The notes beneath the pieces were generated by a model. It did not search any database and had not been told where the DNA came from. It worked only from the letters and a program-made list of their open reading frames with translations. 56,209 nt of DNA from Akkermansia sp. GTDB lineage: Bacteria > Verrucomicrobiota > Verrucomicrobiia > Verrucomicrobiales > Akkermansiaceae. The first letter of the stretch is position 1, and each line of letters starts with the position of its first letter. The stretch spans positions 1 through 56,209 of the forward strand of contig JAFUQZ010000018.1 in NCBI GenBank assembly GCA_017472085.1, in the 5' to 3' direction. Below are positions 1 through 8,121 of this stretch, piece after piece. A program made the translations under genes and the position numbers.

Positions 1-1
1 T

Positions 2-223
2 ATACCCATTGATAATAATCAGGTGGAGAGAGCCATTCGCCCGGTAACGGTAGGCCGCAAGAATAGCCTGTTTATCGGCTCGCCGGATGCCGGACAGAGA
101 GCAGCCATCATCTATACGATGGTGGAGGAATGCAAACGCACCGGGACAGATTTTCAGCAATGGCTGACGGAAGTGCTGCGCCGGCTGCCGACCCACAGAG
201 CGCCGAAGGGTATCTGTCGCTGA
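2..223 (+). mobile_element. IS66-family transposase, C-terminal fragment
   Basis: The 5' part of this gene lies outside the window; only about the last 73 codons are seen. The motif PIDNNQVERAIRPVTVGRKN is the C-terminal signature of the DDE domain of IS66-type transposases (TnpC) and carries the catalytic Glu. It is followed by the usual GSPDAGQRAAIIYTMVEECK helix and WLTEVLRRLPTH. The frame then stops early after HRAPKGICR. The neighbouring frame continues through AEGYLSLMPG, which looks more like a normal IS66 C-terminus, so a late frameshift is possible. No terminal inverted repeat could be assigned in bases 224-480. Confidence 0.85.
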
Positions 224-467
224 TGCCGGGTATACTCAATCTCTCTACAGGAAAGACGGGAGGAAAGAAAGTCACCCTGTGAGCAGGAGAAACCCTCGCA
301 TGTAAGCCCCCTCTGGTTACAAGCCTTTTGGTTGATTGCTTACGAATTCGGCGTGTTTGTCCACATGAAAAGAGAGGGGTGGTGATTCGTGATGGAGTGA
401 CGGTTGGGTGGCGAATGAAAAAAAAGCCGGAAGATGCCGCGCCCGGCGGCAATTTGACTTGACTTTT

Positions 468-491
468 GGAGAGAGTTCATGCACTCTCTCC
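468..491 (+). promoter_or_regulatory. Perfect 9-bp hairpin around the translation start of the synthase gene
   Basis: The arms GGAGAGAGT (468-476) and ACTCTCTCC (483-491) are exact inverted repeats with a 6-base loop. The 5' arm contains the only Shine-Dalgarno-like GGAG, and the loop contains an ATG (479). The alternative start ATG at 497 lies 5 bases past the stem. If transcribed, the stem would hide the ribosome-binding site. That it is regulatory is an inference. Confidence 0.4.
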
Positions 492-496
492 GGGCG

Positions 497-1723
497 ATGA
501 ACACAGTACTCATTATCGGTGCAGGTGGTGTGGGCCACGTGGTGGCTCATAAGTGTGCTCAGATGAAGGATGTCTACAAGAACATCCATCTTGCTTCGCG
601 CACCAAGAGCAAGTGCGATGCCATAGCGGCAGATGTGCTTGCCCGCGAGGGGGTGACGATAACCACGCACGCCGTGGATGCTGATGATGTGGCGGCTACG
701 GTGGCCCTGCTGCGCGAAATTAAGCCTGATTTGGTGCTCAACGTGGCGCTGCCGTATCAGGACCTGCCTCTCATGGATGCCTGTCTGGAGGCCGGATGCC
801 ATTACATGGACACGGCTAACTACGAGCCTCGCGATGTGGCGAAGTTTGAGTACAGCTGGCAGTGGGCCTATCAGGAGCGTTTTCGCGAGGCTGGACTGTA
901 TGCCCTGCTGGGATCCGGCTTTGATCCGGGTGTGACCAATGTCTATACCGCATGGGCACTCAAGCATCATTTTGATGAAATTGAGTATCTGGACATTATT
1001 GATGTGAACGGTGGCGACCATGGTCAGGCTTTTGCCACCAATTTTAACCCTGAGATCAACATCCGAGAGGTGACGGCTCCCTGTCGTCACTGGGAGGACG
1101 GTGATTTCCGGGAGACCGGCGCCATGAGCAAGCACCAGGCGTTTACTTGTCCGGATGGCGTGGGAACCTACGAGATTTACCGCATGTATCACGAGGAGAT
1201 GGAATCACTGGTGAAGCATATTCCCACTATTAAGCGTGCCCAGTTCTGGATGAGCTTCTCGCCCAATTACATCAACCATTTGACGGTGCTCAAGAATGTG
1301 GGGATGACCCGCATAGACCCCGTTGTGTATAACGGCGTGGAGATTGTGCCGTTGCAGTTCCTCAAGGCGGTGCTGCCCGATCCCGGGGATCTGGGCAAGA
1401 CAACGCACGGCCGTACTTGCATCGGCTGCGTGATTCAGGGTAAGAAGGACGGTCAATACAAGGCCATCTACGTGTACAATATTTGTGACCACGAAGAATG
1501 CTTCCGAGAGGTTGGTTCTCAGGCCATTTCGTACACTACCGGTGTACCTGCGGCCATCGGCGGCAGCATGATTCTTTCCGGTATCTGGAGTGGCAAGGGA
1601 GTGTTCAACATGGAGCAGAATGACCCTGATCCTTTCATGGCGGCTCTCAATCAGTACGGATTGCCCTGGAACTGCATTGAACTCAACCGTGAGCAGGCCG
1701 AGAGCCTTACTGTGGCTAACTGA
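497..1723 (+). CDS. Carboxynorspermidine synthase (saccharopine dehydrogenase family)
   Basis: This is a saccharopine-dehydrogenase-fold NAD(P)-dependent enzyme of about 408 residues. The N-terminal Rossmann motif VLIIGAGGVGHVVAHKC and the body (NVALPYQDLPLMDACLEAG, GSGFDPGVTNVY) match carboxynorspermidine/carboxyspermidine dehydrogenases. These reductively condense aspartate semialdehyde with a diamine to make sym-norspermidine or spermidine. The partner decarboxylase (nspC) is not in the window. ATG 497 is preferred because the Rossmann strand begins right after it; ATG 479, in frame and with a GGAGAG upstream, would add six residues. A strong hairpin covers this start region. A saccharopine dehydrogenase proper is less likely in a lineage that makes lysine through diaminopimelate dehydrogenase. 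Confidence 0.85.
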   Translation: MNTVLIIGAGGVGHVVAHKCAQMKDVYKNIHLASRTKSKCDAIAADVLAREGVTITTHAVDADDVAATVALLREIKPDLVLNVALPYQDLPLMDACLEAGCHYMDTANYEPRDVAKFEYSWQWAYQERFREAGLYALLGSGFDPGVTNVYTAWALKHHFDEIEYLDIIDVNGGDHGQAFATNFNPEINIREVTAPCRHWEDGDFRETGAMSKHQAFTCPDGVGTYEIYRMYHEEMESLVKHIPTIKRAQFWMSFSPNYINHLTVLKNVGMTRIDPVVYNGVEIVPLQFLKAVLPDPGDLGKTTHGRTCIGCVIQGKKDGQYKAIYVYNICDHEECFREVGSQAISYTTGVPAAIGGSMILSGIWSGKGVFNMEQNDPDPFMAALNQYGLPWNCIELNREQAESLTVAN

Positions 1724-1749
1724 AGCCTCGCTCCTTTAGAAACTTCCAC

Positions 1750-1788
1750 AACGCTTTCTTTCGCAGCTGGCGGAGGAAAGCGTTTTTT
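1750..1788 (+). terminator. Rho-independent terminator after the synthase gene
   Basis: The stem AACGCTTTC / GAAAGCGTT is followed by a run of T. It lies 27 bases after the stop codon at 1723 and separates the gene from rplY. Confidence 0.85.
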
Positions 1789-2054
1789 AGACTTTATTCA
1801 TTTTTTTCTGATGAGGGAATGTGGTGAACTATACACAGGTAAGCAATAATTGCTTTCTAAAAGGTGAATTATCTTCAAAAATGAGGAGTTTTCCTGAATT
1901 TTGCTTGACATTCCTTAACAAAGGAGTATCCTGTGCGTCCACCCTTGCTTTCGCTGGCCTGGGTGAGACAATCCCGGCGGGTGACAATACACCGCGCACC
2001 GACGTCGGAAGAACTCCAGACAAACCTCAATTTCCAATACATAGAATCATCATT

Positions 2055-2609
2055 ATGACTCCGTATTCCCTCAAAGTGACCAAGCGCGAGGCTGTCGGTA
2101 CCGGCAAGCTCAACGCACTCCGTGCTCAGAACATCGTTCCCGGCGTTATCTACGGCTGCGCTGTGGAGGGCAATGTGAACGTGCAGGCCTCCGTGGCTGA
2201 TGTGCGCACTCTGCTCAACGCAGCTCCTTCTGATTTCGTTCTCGTGAATCTGGATCTGGATGGCACGACCGTTCTGGCCATGGTGAAGGACGTTCAGCGC
2301 AACTTCCTGACGGACGCTGTGACTCACATCGACTTCTGCGCTGTGACTCCCGATACCGTGGTAAAGACTCGCGTGCCCGTCAAGCTTACGGGTACTCCTG
2401 TCGGTCTGGCCATGGGTGGTGTGGTGCACCAGATTGTGCACGAGATGCCCGTCAAGTGCGCTGTGAAGGATATCCCCGCTGCTATCGTTGCCGATATCTC
2501 CGGTGTCAAGTACCAGGAGTCCCTGCGTCTTTCCCAGGTGGAGATGCCGGCCAATGTTACCACGCCGTTCAACGGTACGGTGGTGCTGGCTTCCGTCATC
2601 AAGCCCTGA
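2055..2609 (+). CDS. rplY: 50S ribosomal protein L25 (general stress protein Ctc type)
   Basis: This is a 184-residue L25/TL5/Ctc protein, which binds 5S rRNA in the central protuberance of the large subunit. The N-terminal L25 domain (residues 1-95: KREAVGTGKLNALRAQNIVPGVIYG, then HIDFCAV) is followed by the C-terminal beta domain (residues ~96-184) that marks the long Ctc form. The frame is open far upstream (from 1821), but homology begins at ATG 2055. The 330 bases before it most likely hold the promoter and leader. Pth, a common neighbour of this gene, is absent. Confidence 0.93.
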   Translation: MTPYSLKVTKREAVGTGKLNALRAQNIVPGVIYGCAVEGNVNVQASVADVRTLLNAAPSDFVLVNLDLDGTTVLAMVKDVQRNFLTDAVTHIDFCAVTPDTVVKTRVPVKLTGTPVGLAMGGVVHQIVHEMPVKCAVKDIPAAIVADISGVKYQESLRLSQVEMPANVTTPFNGTVVLASVIKP

Positions 2610-2633
2610 TTCATCGCATCCGCTTATCTTTTC

Positions 2634-2668
2634 AACCGCATTCCGCGTATAGCAGGAATGCGGTTTTT
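2634..2668 (+). terminator. Terminator after rplY
   Basis: The stem AACCGCATTCC / GGAATGCGGTT runs into a T tract, 24 bases after the rplY stop. Confidence 0.9.
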
Positions 2669-2742
2669 CTTACGGCTCTTCCATGCTCTCCCGGCCTTAT
2701 TACCAGTATGTAAAAGTTAGTTGAGAGTCTGCATTTTACGGC

Positions 2743-2770
2743 TTGCAAAATTTTGGAAATGGGGTATAAT
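2743..2770 (+). promoter_or_regulatory. Sigma-70-type promoter, nearly leaderless
   Basis: TTGCAA (2743-2748), a 16-base spacer, then TATAAT (2765-2770). The predicted transcript starts near 2777, only about 6 bases before ATG 2783. Confidence 0.7.
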
Positions 2771-2782
2771 GCTCGGGCGATT

Positions 2783-3751
2783 ATGAGGAAGCTGGTGTAC
2801 ATGGCTGGTGTAGCATCTCTTGCGTTGGGGGCGTATAGCCCAGCGAGCGAGGGGGCATTGCTGGTGGATGGTGCAGCCGTTGCCTCGCCTGCTGATACGG
2901 AGCGGGTGGGGCAGGAGTTCCTCAAGACAACCTCGGATATGTGGTTTCTCCTGTCCGGCATTAACAACAAGGCTGATGCGGATCTGGCAGCCCCCCGCTT
3001 TCTGGAGCTGGTGCAGCGAGTTGCCGAGCTGGATGAGCTGCTCAGCCGTCTGCCTATGGTTCCCGTTACCGATGAGACGGAGCCGGAAAATTCCGACGAG
3101 GTGCATGTGGTGGGTATGATGGATGGGGTGCATCTGCGTATTCTGGAGGCTTTCGAAGATTTGAATGCCGAGTTCCTGGGGCTGTGCCGCGTTCGTTGCT
3201 ACGGTTCAGAGCGGTTACGGGTTGCTTTCCATCAGGCCGTTGCGTCCGGCATGTTCAGCGAGGAAGATACGGATTTGTTGCAGGCGCCTCCCGCTCCGTT
3301 GGATGAAGAGGAGACCCGGAATGAACTGGTGCGTCTCAGGCGGCTGTTGGTGCCGGATAAAGCCTTGCTGGAAACGCTGGAGCTGGTTCAGGATGCGGCT
3401 TCTGCCCGCGAGGCTGCCGTGCGATTACAGGAATTGACGAATCGACTTCAATCGCTGACGCCGGAGAGCTATATGCTGAACCGAACCTTTGCCGATGCTT
3501 CTGCTGCGTCGGTTCGGGAGGTCACGGCACCGTTGGAGCCCCTCCTGTGGGGAATTCGTAGCGAGATAGTGCGTATTGCTTCGATTCCCGGGTATAATAC
3601 AGAACCTTTTGACAGCTTTTCGGATGCTCTCGATTCCATGTTTGAGAGCCTGGGGGAGACCCACAGCTTTTGTTTCGAACACGTCTTTGATGCCTCTTTC
3701 CGCTCAGACCTGGATGAGGCTGCTCGTGAAAACATAACATCTTCAAATTAA
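2783..3751 (+). CDS. Exported helical protein of unknown function upstream of gatB
   Basis: I do not recognise a family. The 322-residue product starts with a signal peptide (MRKLVYMAGVASLALGAYSPASEG, probably cleaved near residue 24). The rest is acidic and leucine-rich and looks all-helical, with Glu/Leu/Arg heptad-like stretches around residues 60-90 and 180-240. It has a single Cys-x-x-x-Cys pair near residue 147. ATG 2783 was chosen because the signal peptide begins there and a good promoter ends 12 bases upstream. gatB starts 24 bases after its stop with no promoter or terminator between, so the two are probably co-transcribed. Confidence 0.65.
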   Translation: MRKLVYMAGVASLALGAYSPASEGALLVDGAAVASPADTERVGQEFLKTTSDMWFLLSGINNKADADLAAPRFLELVQRVAELDELLSRLPMVPVTDETEPENSDEVHVVGMMDGVHLRILEAFEDLNAEFLGLCRVRCYGSERLRVAFHQAVASGMFSEEDTDLLQAPPAPLDEEETRNELVRLRRLLVPDKALLETLELVQDAASAREAAVRLQELTNRLQSLTPESYMLNRTFADASAASVREVTAPLEPLLWGIRSEIVRIASIPGYNTEPFDSFSDALDSMFESLGETHSFCFEHVFDASFRSDLDEAARENITSSN

Positions 3752-3775
3752 AACTCGTATCAAGAACCACTCATC

Positions 3776-5248
3776 ATGCCTGTTTCTGATTATCTCGTTA
3801 CCATCGGTCTGGAGGTTCATTGCCAGATTAAGACTGAGACCAAAATGTTCTGCTCTTGTAAGGCAGGATTCGGTTATGAACCGAACACGAATGTGTGTCC
3901 CACCTGTTTGGGGATGCCCGGTGCGCTGCCGGTTCTGAACGAATTTGCCATCGAGCGTACGGTGCTCACGGGCATGATGCTTGGGTGCAGCACACCACCT
4001 GTTTCCAAATGGGATCGTAAGAATTATTTCTACGCTGATATGCCCAAGAATTATCAGACCAGCCAGCTGGATTTGCCGCTCTGCATCGGTGGTGAAGTGC
4101 CGCTGTATGCCTGGGCTTACCCGGCCAATTCCAAAGAAGCTGCCGGAGCAGAAGGGGCTGTGGTACGCAAGGTGAAGCTTGACCACATCCACCTGGAGGA
4201 GGATGCCGCCAAGCTGACCCACTACGGTAATTACTCTCTGGTGGATTACAATCGCGGCGGAACCCCGCTCATGGAGATTGTCTCCGCCCCGGACTTGACC
4301 AGCCCGGATGAAACCTACGCCTATCTGAAGAGCCTGCAGCAGATTCTCATCTGCGGCGGTATTTCCGATGCCGATATGGAAAAGGGGCAGATGCGCTGCG
4401 ATGTGAACGTCTCTCTGCGTCCCAAAGGACAGAAGGAATTGGGTGCCAAGATCGAGATGAAGAACATCAACTCCATGTCTGCCGCCCGTCGCGCTCTGGT
4501 GTATGAAATTGCCCGTCAGGCAGATGAGCTGGACCGAGGGATTGCCCAGGTGCAGTCCACCCGCCGCTGGGATGATGACATGGGTGAGAGTATCGTCATG
4601 CGCACCAAAGAGAATGCGCATGATTACCGCTATCACACCTGCCCGGATCTCATCCCGGTGCAGACGGCGTCCATTGTGGAGAAGGTGAAGAGCGAGATGC
4701 CGGAGCTGCCGGATGCGCTGCATGCCCGTCTGATTGCCGAGTATGCCTTGCCCGTGGCAGATGCGAACACTCTGGTAGGAGATGTGGAACTGTGCCGTTA
4801 TTTTGAAGCTGCCGCTGCTGCGTCTAAAGCTCCGCGCAAGGTGGCCAACTGGATTATCAACAACCTTTCCGCCACGTTGTCTGCTCGTGAGATTTCCATC
4901 GCGGAATGCCCGCTCAGTCCACAGACCCTGGCTGCTCTTGTGGGTATCATCGAGGAGGGAATCGTGTCAACCAACCAGGCCAAGGAAGTGCAGGATGTGC
5001 TGTGGGAGAATCCCGGCATGGATGCAACGGCTGCTGCCGCTTCCCTCGGGTACAAAAAGACGGATGCCGGGGCGCTGGATGGTGTGGTGGACAAGGTGAT
5101 TGCGGAGAATCAGGATGTCGTTGAGCGTGTGAAAGCCGGCAATCTCAAACTCCTCAATGCCCTGACCGGCATGGTGATGAAAGCCAGCAACCCCAAGCCC
5201 AACCCGAAGATGGTGACAGAGATTCTGACGGCCAAGCTTGGCCTGTAA
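3776..5248 (+). CDS. gatB: Aspartyl/glutamyl-tRNA(Asn/Gln) amidotransferase subunit B
   Basis: GatB is the tRNA-binding kinase subunit of GatCAB, which amidates Glu-tRNA(Gln) and Asp-tRNA(Asn) in the cytoplasm. The 490 residues match the usual length. Diagnostic features are TIGLEVHCQIKT at the start, the zinc-site cysteines (C26, C28, C41, C44 in CSC...CPTC), LDHIHLEEDAAKLTH, DYNRGGTPLMEIVSAPDL, and the C-terminal GatB/YqeY tail domain (from about residue 340). gatA and gatC are not in the window. It lies 24 bases after the exported-protein gene and seems to share its promoter. Confidence 0.97.
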   Translation: MPVSDYLVTIGLEVHCQIKTETKMFCSCKAGFGYEPNTNVCPTCLGMPGALPVLNEFAIERTVLTGMMLGCSTPPVSKWDRKNYFYADMPKNYQTSQLDLPLCIGGEVPLYAWAYPANSKEAAGAEGAVVRKVKLDHIHLEEDAAKLTHYGNYSLVDYNRGGTPLMEIVSAPDLTSPDETYAYLKSLQQILICGGISDADMEKGQMRCDVNVSLRPKGQKELGAKIEMKNINSMSAARRALVYEIARQADELDRGIAQVQSTRRWDDDMGESIVMRTKENAHDYRYHTCPDLIPVQTASIVEKVKSEMPELPDALHARLIAEYALPVADANTLVGDVELCRYFEAAAAASKAPRKVANWIINNLSATLSAREISIAECPLSPQTLAALVGIIEEGIVSTNQAKEVQDVLWENPGMDATAAAASLGYKKTDAGALDGVVDKVIAENQDVVERVKAGNLKLLNALTGMVMKASNPKPNPKMVTEILTAKLGL

Positions 5249-5294
5249 GCCACCCGTCACCCATGCGGAGCAGGGGAGGTGGAGTTTGTGCCTC

Positions 5295-6527
5295 ATGTAT
5301 TTACTCTTCGACTGCAACAATTTCTTTGCCAGTTGTGAGCAAGTGTTCCGTCCCGATTGGCGGCGGCGTCCCCTTGTGGTGCTGTCCAACAACGATGGCT
5401 GTGTCATCTCCCGCAGCGCCGAGGCGAAATCGCTGGGCATAGCGATGTGTGAGCCCTATTTCAAGTGTCGGCAGCGGCTTGAGGCCGCCGGCGGTATTGC
5501 TTGCTCAGCCAACTTTGCTCTCTACAGCGACCTCTCTGACAGGATGATTAGCATTCTGGAATCATCTTTGCCCGAGGTGCAGCAGTACAGCATTGATGAG
5601 GCGTTTGCCGTGGTGCAACCCGGCCCGGACTGGGAACAGGAAGTCCGCCGCATCCGTCGCAAAATTTTCCGCTGGGTTGGTATTACTGCCAGTGTAGGGA
5701 TAGCGCCCACTCGTACATTAGCCAAACTCGCCAACGAAACCGCCAAGAAAAATCCGCAGCATCTCGGTGTTTTGTCCTTGAATTCGGCAGAGCAGATACA
5801 GTCTTTGCTGGAGGAGACTCCCGTGGAGGATGTCTGGGGGGTGGGGCGAAAACTACGCGAACGCATGCGAGGTGCCGGGATTCGCTCGGCCGCACAGCTT
5901 GCGGCAACTCCGGCCGGACGCCTGCTCCGACTGTTCGGCGTTCATGGTGAGCGCCTTTCTCTGGAATTACAGGGTGTTTCCTGCCTGGACGAGATGGATG
6001 CACCTCAGCGCACCCAGGTGATGGTGTCCCGCACGCTCTCCGAAGCTATAGATGACCCGAATCTGCTGCGGGATGCCCTGTGCCGTTTTGTGGAAAAGGC
6101 CGGGCGAATCCTGCGGAGTGAGGGACTGATGGCTGCGGCGGTGTATGTTGTTCTGCGGACTTCGCGGTATGAAGATGCTGATCGTCTGTATGCGGAAAGT
6201 TCAGGTTGTACTTTGGCTTGCCATACAGACGACACACGTGTGTTCACTGTGGCGGCCACCTCTCTGCTGGAGTCCGTTTACCGTCCCGGGTATCGCTACC
6301 GCAAGGTAGGGGTGCTGCTGACGGATTTGATGCCCTCGGCCGAGGTGCAACCCACCTTTGAACATCCGGATGCATCTCCCAACCCGTTGATGGAAGTGCT
6401 GGACAAGCTGCAGAAATCCGGGCACAATATCCATTTTGCCAACACCTCATCCGCTCCCCTGGCTCACCGCGCACATGTCTCCCCTGCTTATACCACCTCC
6501 TGGGATGATCTGCCGGAAGCCCGCTGA
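5295..6527 (+). CDS. umuC: Y-family DNA polymerase, UmuC type
   Basis: This is a translesion polymerase of the PolV catalytic-subunit class, 410 residues (E. coli UmuC has 422). Palm/finger motifs are visible: LFDCNNFFASCEQ with the metal-binding Asp near residue 6, SNNDGCVISRS, and YSIDEAF with the second catalytic acid pair, followed by the helix-hairpin-helix thumb region (VWGVGRKLRERM) and a little-finger domain. The start is set at ATG 5295, where the conserved N-terminus begins. No umuD-like protease gene lies beside it, although UmuC normally needs UmuD'. Its partner must be elsewhere or missing. No LexA-like operator was identified. Confidence 0.93.
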   Translation: MYLLFDCNNFFASCEQVFRPDWRRRPLVVLSNNDGCVISRSAEAKSLGIAMCEPYFKCRQRLEAAGGIACSANFALYSDLSDRMISILESSLPEVQQYSIDEAFAVVQPGPDWEQEVRRIRRKIFRWVGITASVGIAPTRTLAKLANETAKKNPQHLGVLSLNSAEQIQSLLEETPVEDVWGVGRKLRERMRGAGIRSAAQLAATPAGRLLRLFGVHGERLSLELQGVSCLDEMDAPQRTQVMVSRTLSEAIDDPNLLRDALCRFVEKAGRILRSEGLMAAAVYVVLRTSRYEDADRLYAESSGCTLACHTDDTRVFTVAATSLLESVYRPGYRYRKVGVLLTDLMPSAEVQPTFEHPDASPNPLMEVLDKLQKSGHNIHFANTSSAPLAHRAHVSPAYTTSWDDLPEAR

Positions 6528-6533
6528 AAACGC

Positions 6534-6562
6534 TTGATGCGGAGCGCCTCCGGGTGTAGACT
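6534..6562 (+). promoter_or_regulatory. Promoter of the metallo-hydrolase gene (leaderless)
   Basis: TTGATG (6534-6539), a 17-base spacer, TAGACT (6557-6562). The predicted +1 coincides with ATG 6569, and the -35 lies just after the umuC stop. Confidence 0.6.
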
Positions 6563-6568
6563 GTGGGC

Positions 6569-7360
6569 ATGAAGATTCATGTCCTGATGGAGAATACCGC
6601 ATCCTCTGAAGCATATGTAGCGGAGCATGGCCTGAGTCTTCTGGTGGAGAGCGCCGGGCTGCTCATCCTGTTTGATTTCGGAGCGTCTCCTGCATTTGCC
6701 GATAATGCGGAGGAAATGGGTGTTGACCTGTCTAGGGTGAAACTGGCGGTGCTGTCGCACGGGCATTATGACCATGGCGGCGGCCTGGCGCGTTTCCTGG
6801 AACTGAATACGCAGGCTGACATCTGGATAAGCCCTCATGCGTTTGAGCCCCACTTCAATGTATCCGGGAGAGATATCGGGCTCGATACTGCGTTGTTGTC
6901 GCATCCTCGCCTGAAGAGAGTACCGGCCGCGATATTCTCCCCGGCTGAGGGTGTTACCTTATTCTCTGCATCGGAGATACCCGTGCCGTACGGCGTTGAT
7001 TCTTCCGGTATGAGTGTTTTGCGGGAGCGGGGACGCGTTTCCGATGACTTTCGGCATGAGCAATACATGCTGGTGGAGGAGCAGGGGAAGAGAGTGCTCT
7101 TCAGCGGTTGTTCGCATCGCGGAATACTCAACATCGCGGATTTTTTCCGGCCTGATGTGCTGGTGGGGGGATTTCATTTCATGAAATGGAGCCCCGATAC
7201 CCATGCCAAGCAACTGAAGGCAGCGGCGGAGGCCCTGTTGCAACGGCCGACGCAATACCTGACCGGACATTGCACGGGTGAAGCCGCCTTCCGCTGCCTT
7301 AAATCGCGCATGCAAGAGCAGCTGAGAACCTTTTCCGCCGGGCAGAGCATCTGCCTTTGA
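6569..7360 (+). CDS. MBL-fold metallo-hydrolase
   Basis: This 263-residue metallo-beta-lactamase-fold protein resembles the family annotated as beta-ribofuranosylaminobenzene-phosphate synthase-like hydrolases found in anaerobes. The metal-binding motif HxHxDH is intact (SHGHYDHGG, H64, H66, D68, H69). Further ligands are probably the His in FSGCSHRGI and the C-terminal GHCTGE. There is no signal peptide, so it is cytoplasmic. ATG 6569 is used because a promoter -10 ends 6 bases upstream. The substrate cannot be told from sequence. The gene converges on the sigma-factor gene, with 8 bases between the stops. Confidence 0.85.
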   Translation: MKIHVLMENTASSEAYVAEHGLSLLVESAGLLILFDFGASPAFADNAEEMGVDLSRVKLAVLSHGHYDHGGGLARFLELNTQADIWISPHAFEPHFNVSGRDIGLDTALLSHPRLKRVPAAIFSPAEGVTLFSASEIPVPYGVDSSGMSVLRERGRVSDDFRHEQYMLVEEQGKRVLFSGCSHRGILNIADFFRPDVLVGGFHFMKWSPDTHAKQLKAAAEALLQRPTQYLTGHCTGEAAFRCLKSRMQEQLRTFSAGQSICL

Positions 7361-7368
7361 ACTGCGTT

Positions 7369-8049
7369 TTATTTCTTCTCGGGTGCTTCTTCCTGAGCCC
7401 TTATATAGGCCACCTCTTTTTTCAGCACGGCGCCCACACGATGCTTGGCCAGATACACCTGGGCAATGCTCACTCCCAGTTTGCTGCGAACCTCTCCGGC
7501 ACTCATGCCACGCAGCACGTTGTAATCGAAAATCTGGAACTGCTGGGGCGAAATCTTCATCTTCACCCGTTCGATAGCAGCTTTCATTACATTGTTCTGC
7601 CATTCTCTGTCCCAGATTTTGGCAAAGGTCTCCCCGGATGTGTCGGGAATATCGGCCAGCGGCTCCCGCTCCGTTCCGTCTGAGGATTTCACGGTGGCTG
7701 CAGTGTCCTTTTTGCGCTGGCGGAACTGGTCGTTGATGCGCCAGCGAGTAATGTGCCACAGCCACATCTTGAACGAGCCCTTCTGCGGGTCGTACATGTT
7801 CTTGACGCTCTGTTTGGCAATCGTCAGTACTGTCTCCTGCACTACATCCCATGCCTCGTCCTCCCGCAGTCCTGCCTTGAGTGCCACAGAATAGATGAGC
7901 CGCCAGTAAGTGCGATAGAACTCATCCCAGCTTTTCTGGTCCTTCCAATCACCCAGTCTCATGATGAGACTACGGCGCGTGCGGGCGGCGAACTGTTCCA
8001 ATTCGTCGTCCGTGGGGGTGTTCAATTTTGCGGTTTCAAGCTGCGCCAC
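7369..8049 (-). CDS. RNA polymerase sigma factor, sigma-70/ECF-like
   Basis: This 226-residue protein has an ECF-like layout. Region 2 lies at about residues 35-110 (WDEFYRTYWRLIYSVALKAGLREDEAWDVVQETVL, then KMWLWHITRWRINDQFRQR, the DNA-melting and -10 binding helix). Region 4 is at about 165-215 (ISPQQFQIFDYNVLRGMSAGEVRSKLGVSIAQVYLAKHRV), a helix-turn-helix. No anti-sigma gene is adjacent. The start codon is GTG at 8049, with a clear promoter whose expected +1 falls on that GTG. The regulon is unknown. Confidence 0.88.
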   Translation of the reverse strand: MAQLETAKLNTPTDDELEQFAARTRRSLIMRLGDWKDQKSWDEFYRTYWRLIYSVALKAGLREDEAWDVVQETVLTIAKQSVKNMYDPQKGSFKMWLWHITRWRINDQFRQRKKDTAATVKSSDGTEREPLADIPDTSGETFAKIWDREWQNNVMKAAIERVKMKISPQQFQIFDYNVLRGMSAGEVRSKLGVSIAQVYLAKHRVGAVLKKEVAYIRAQEEAPEKK

Positions 8050-8055
8050 GGCGCG

Positions 8056-8084
8056 ATGTTATCATAAACTACGCGACGTGGCAA
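8056..8084 (-). promoter_or_regulatory. Promoter of the sigma-factor gene (leaderless GTG start)
   Basis: On the minus strand: TTGCCA (8084-8079), 17-base spacer, TAACAT (8061-8056). The +1 is expected at about 8049, the first base of the GTG start. Confidence 0.65.
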
Positions 8085-8121
8085 GGAGCAAGTTTATCCT
8101 TTCCTGTGCATCATCGTTTTT

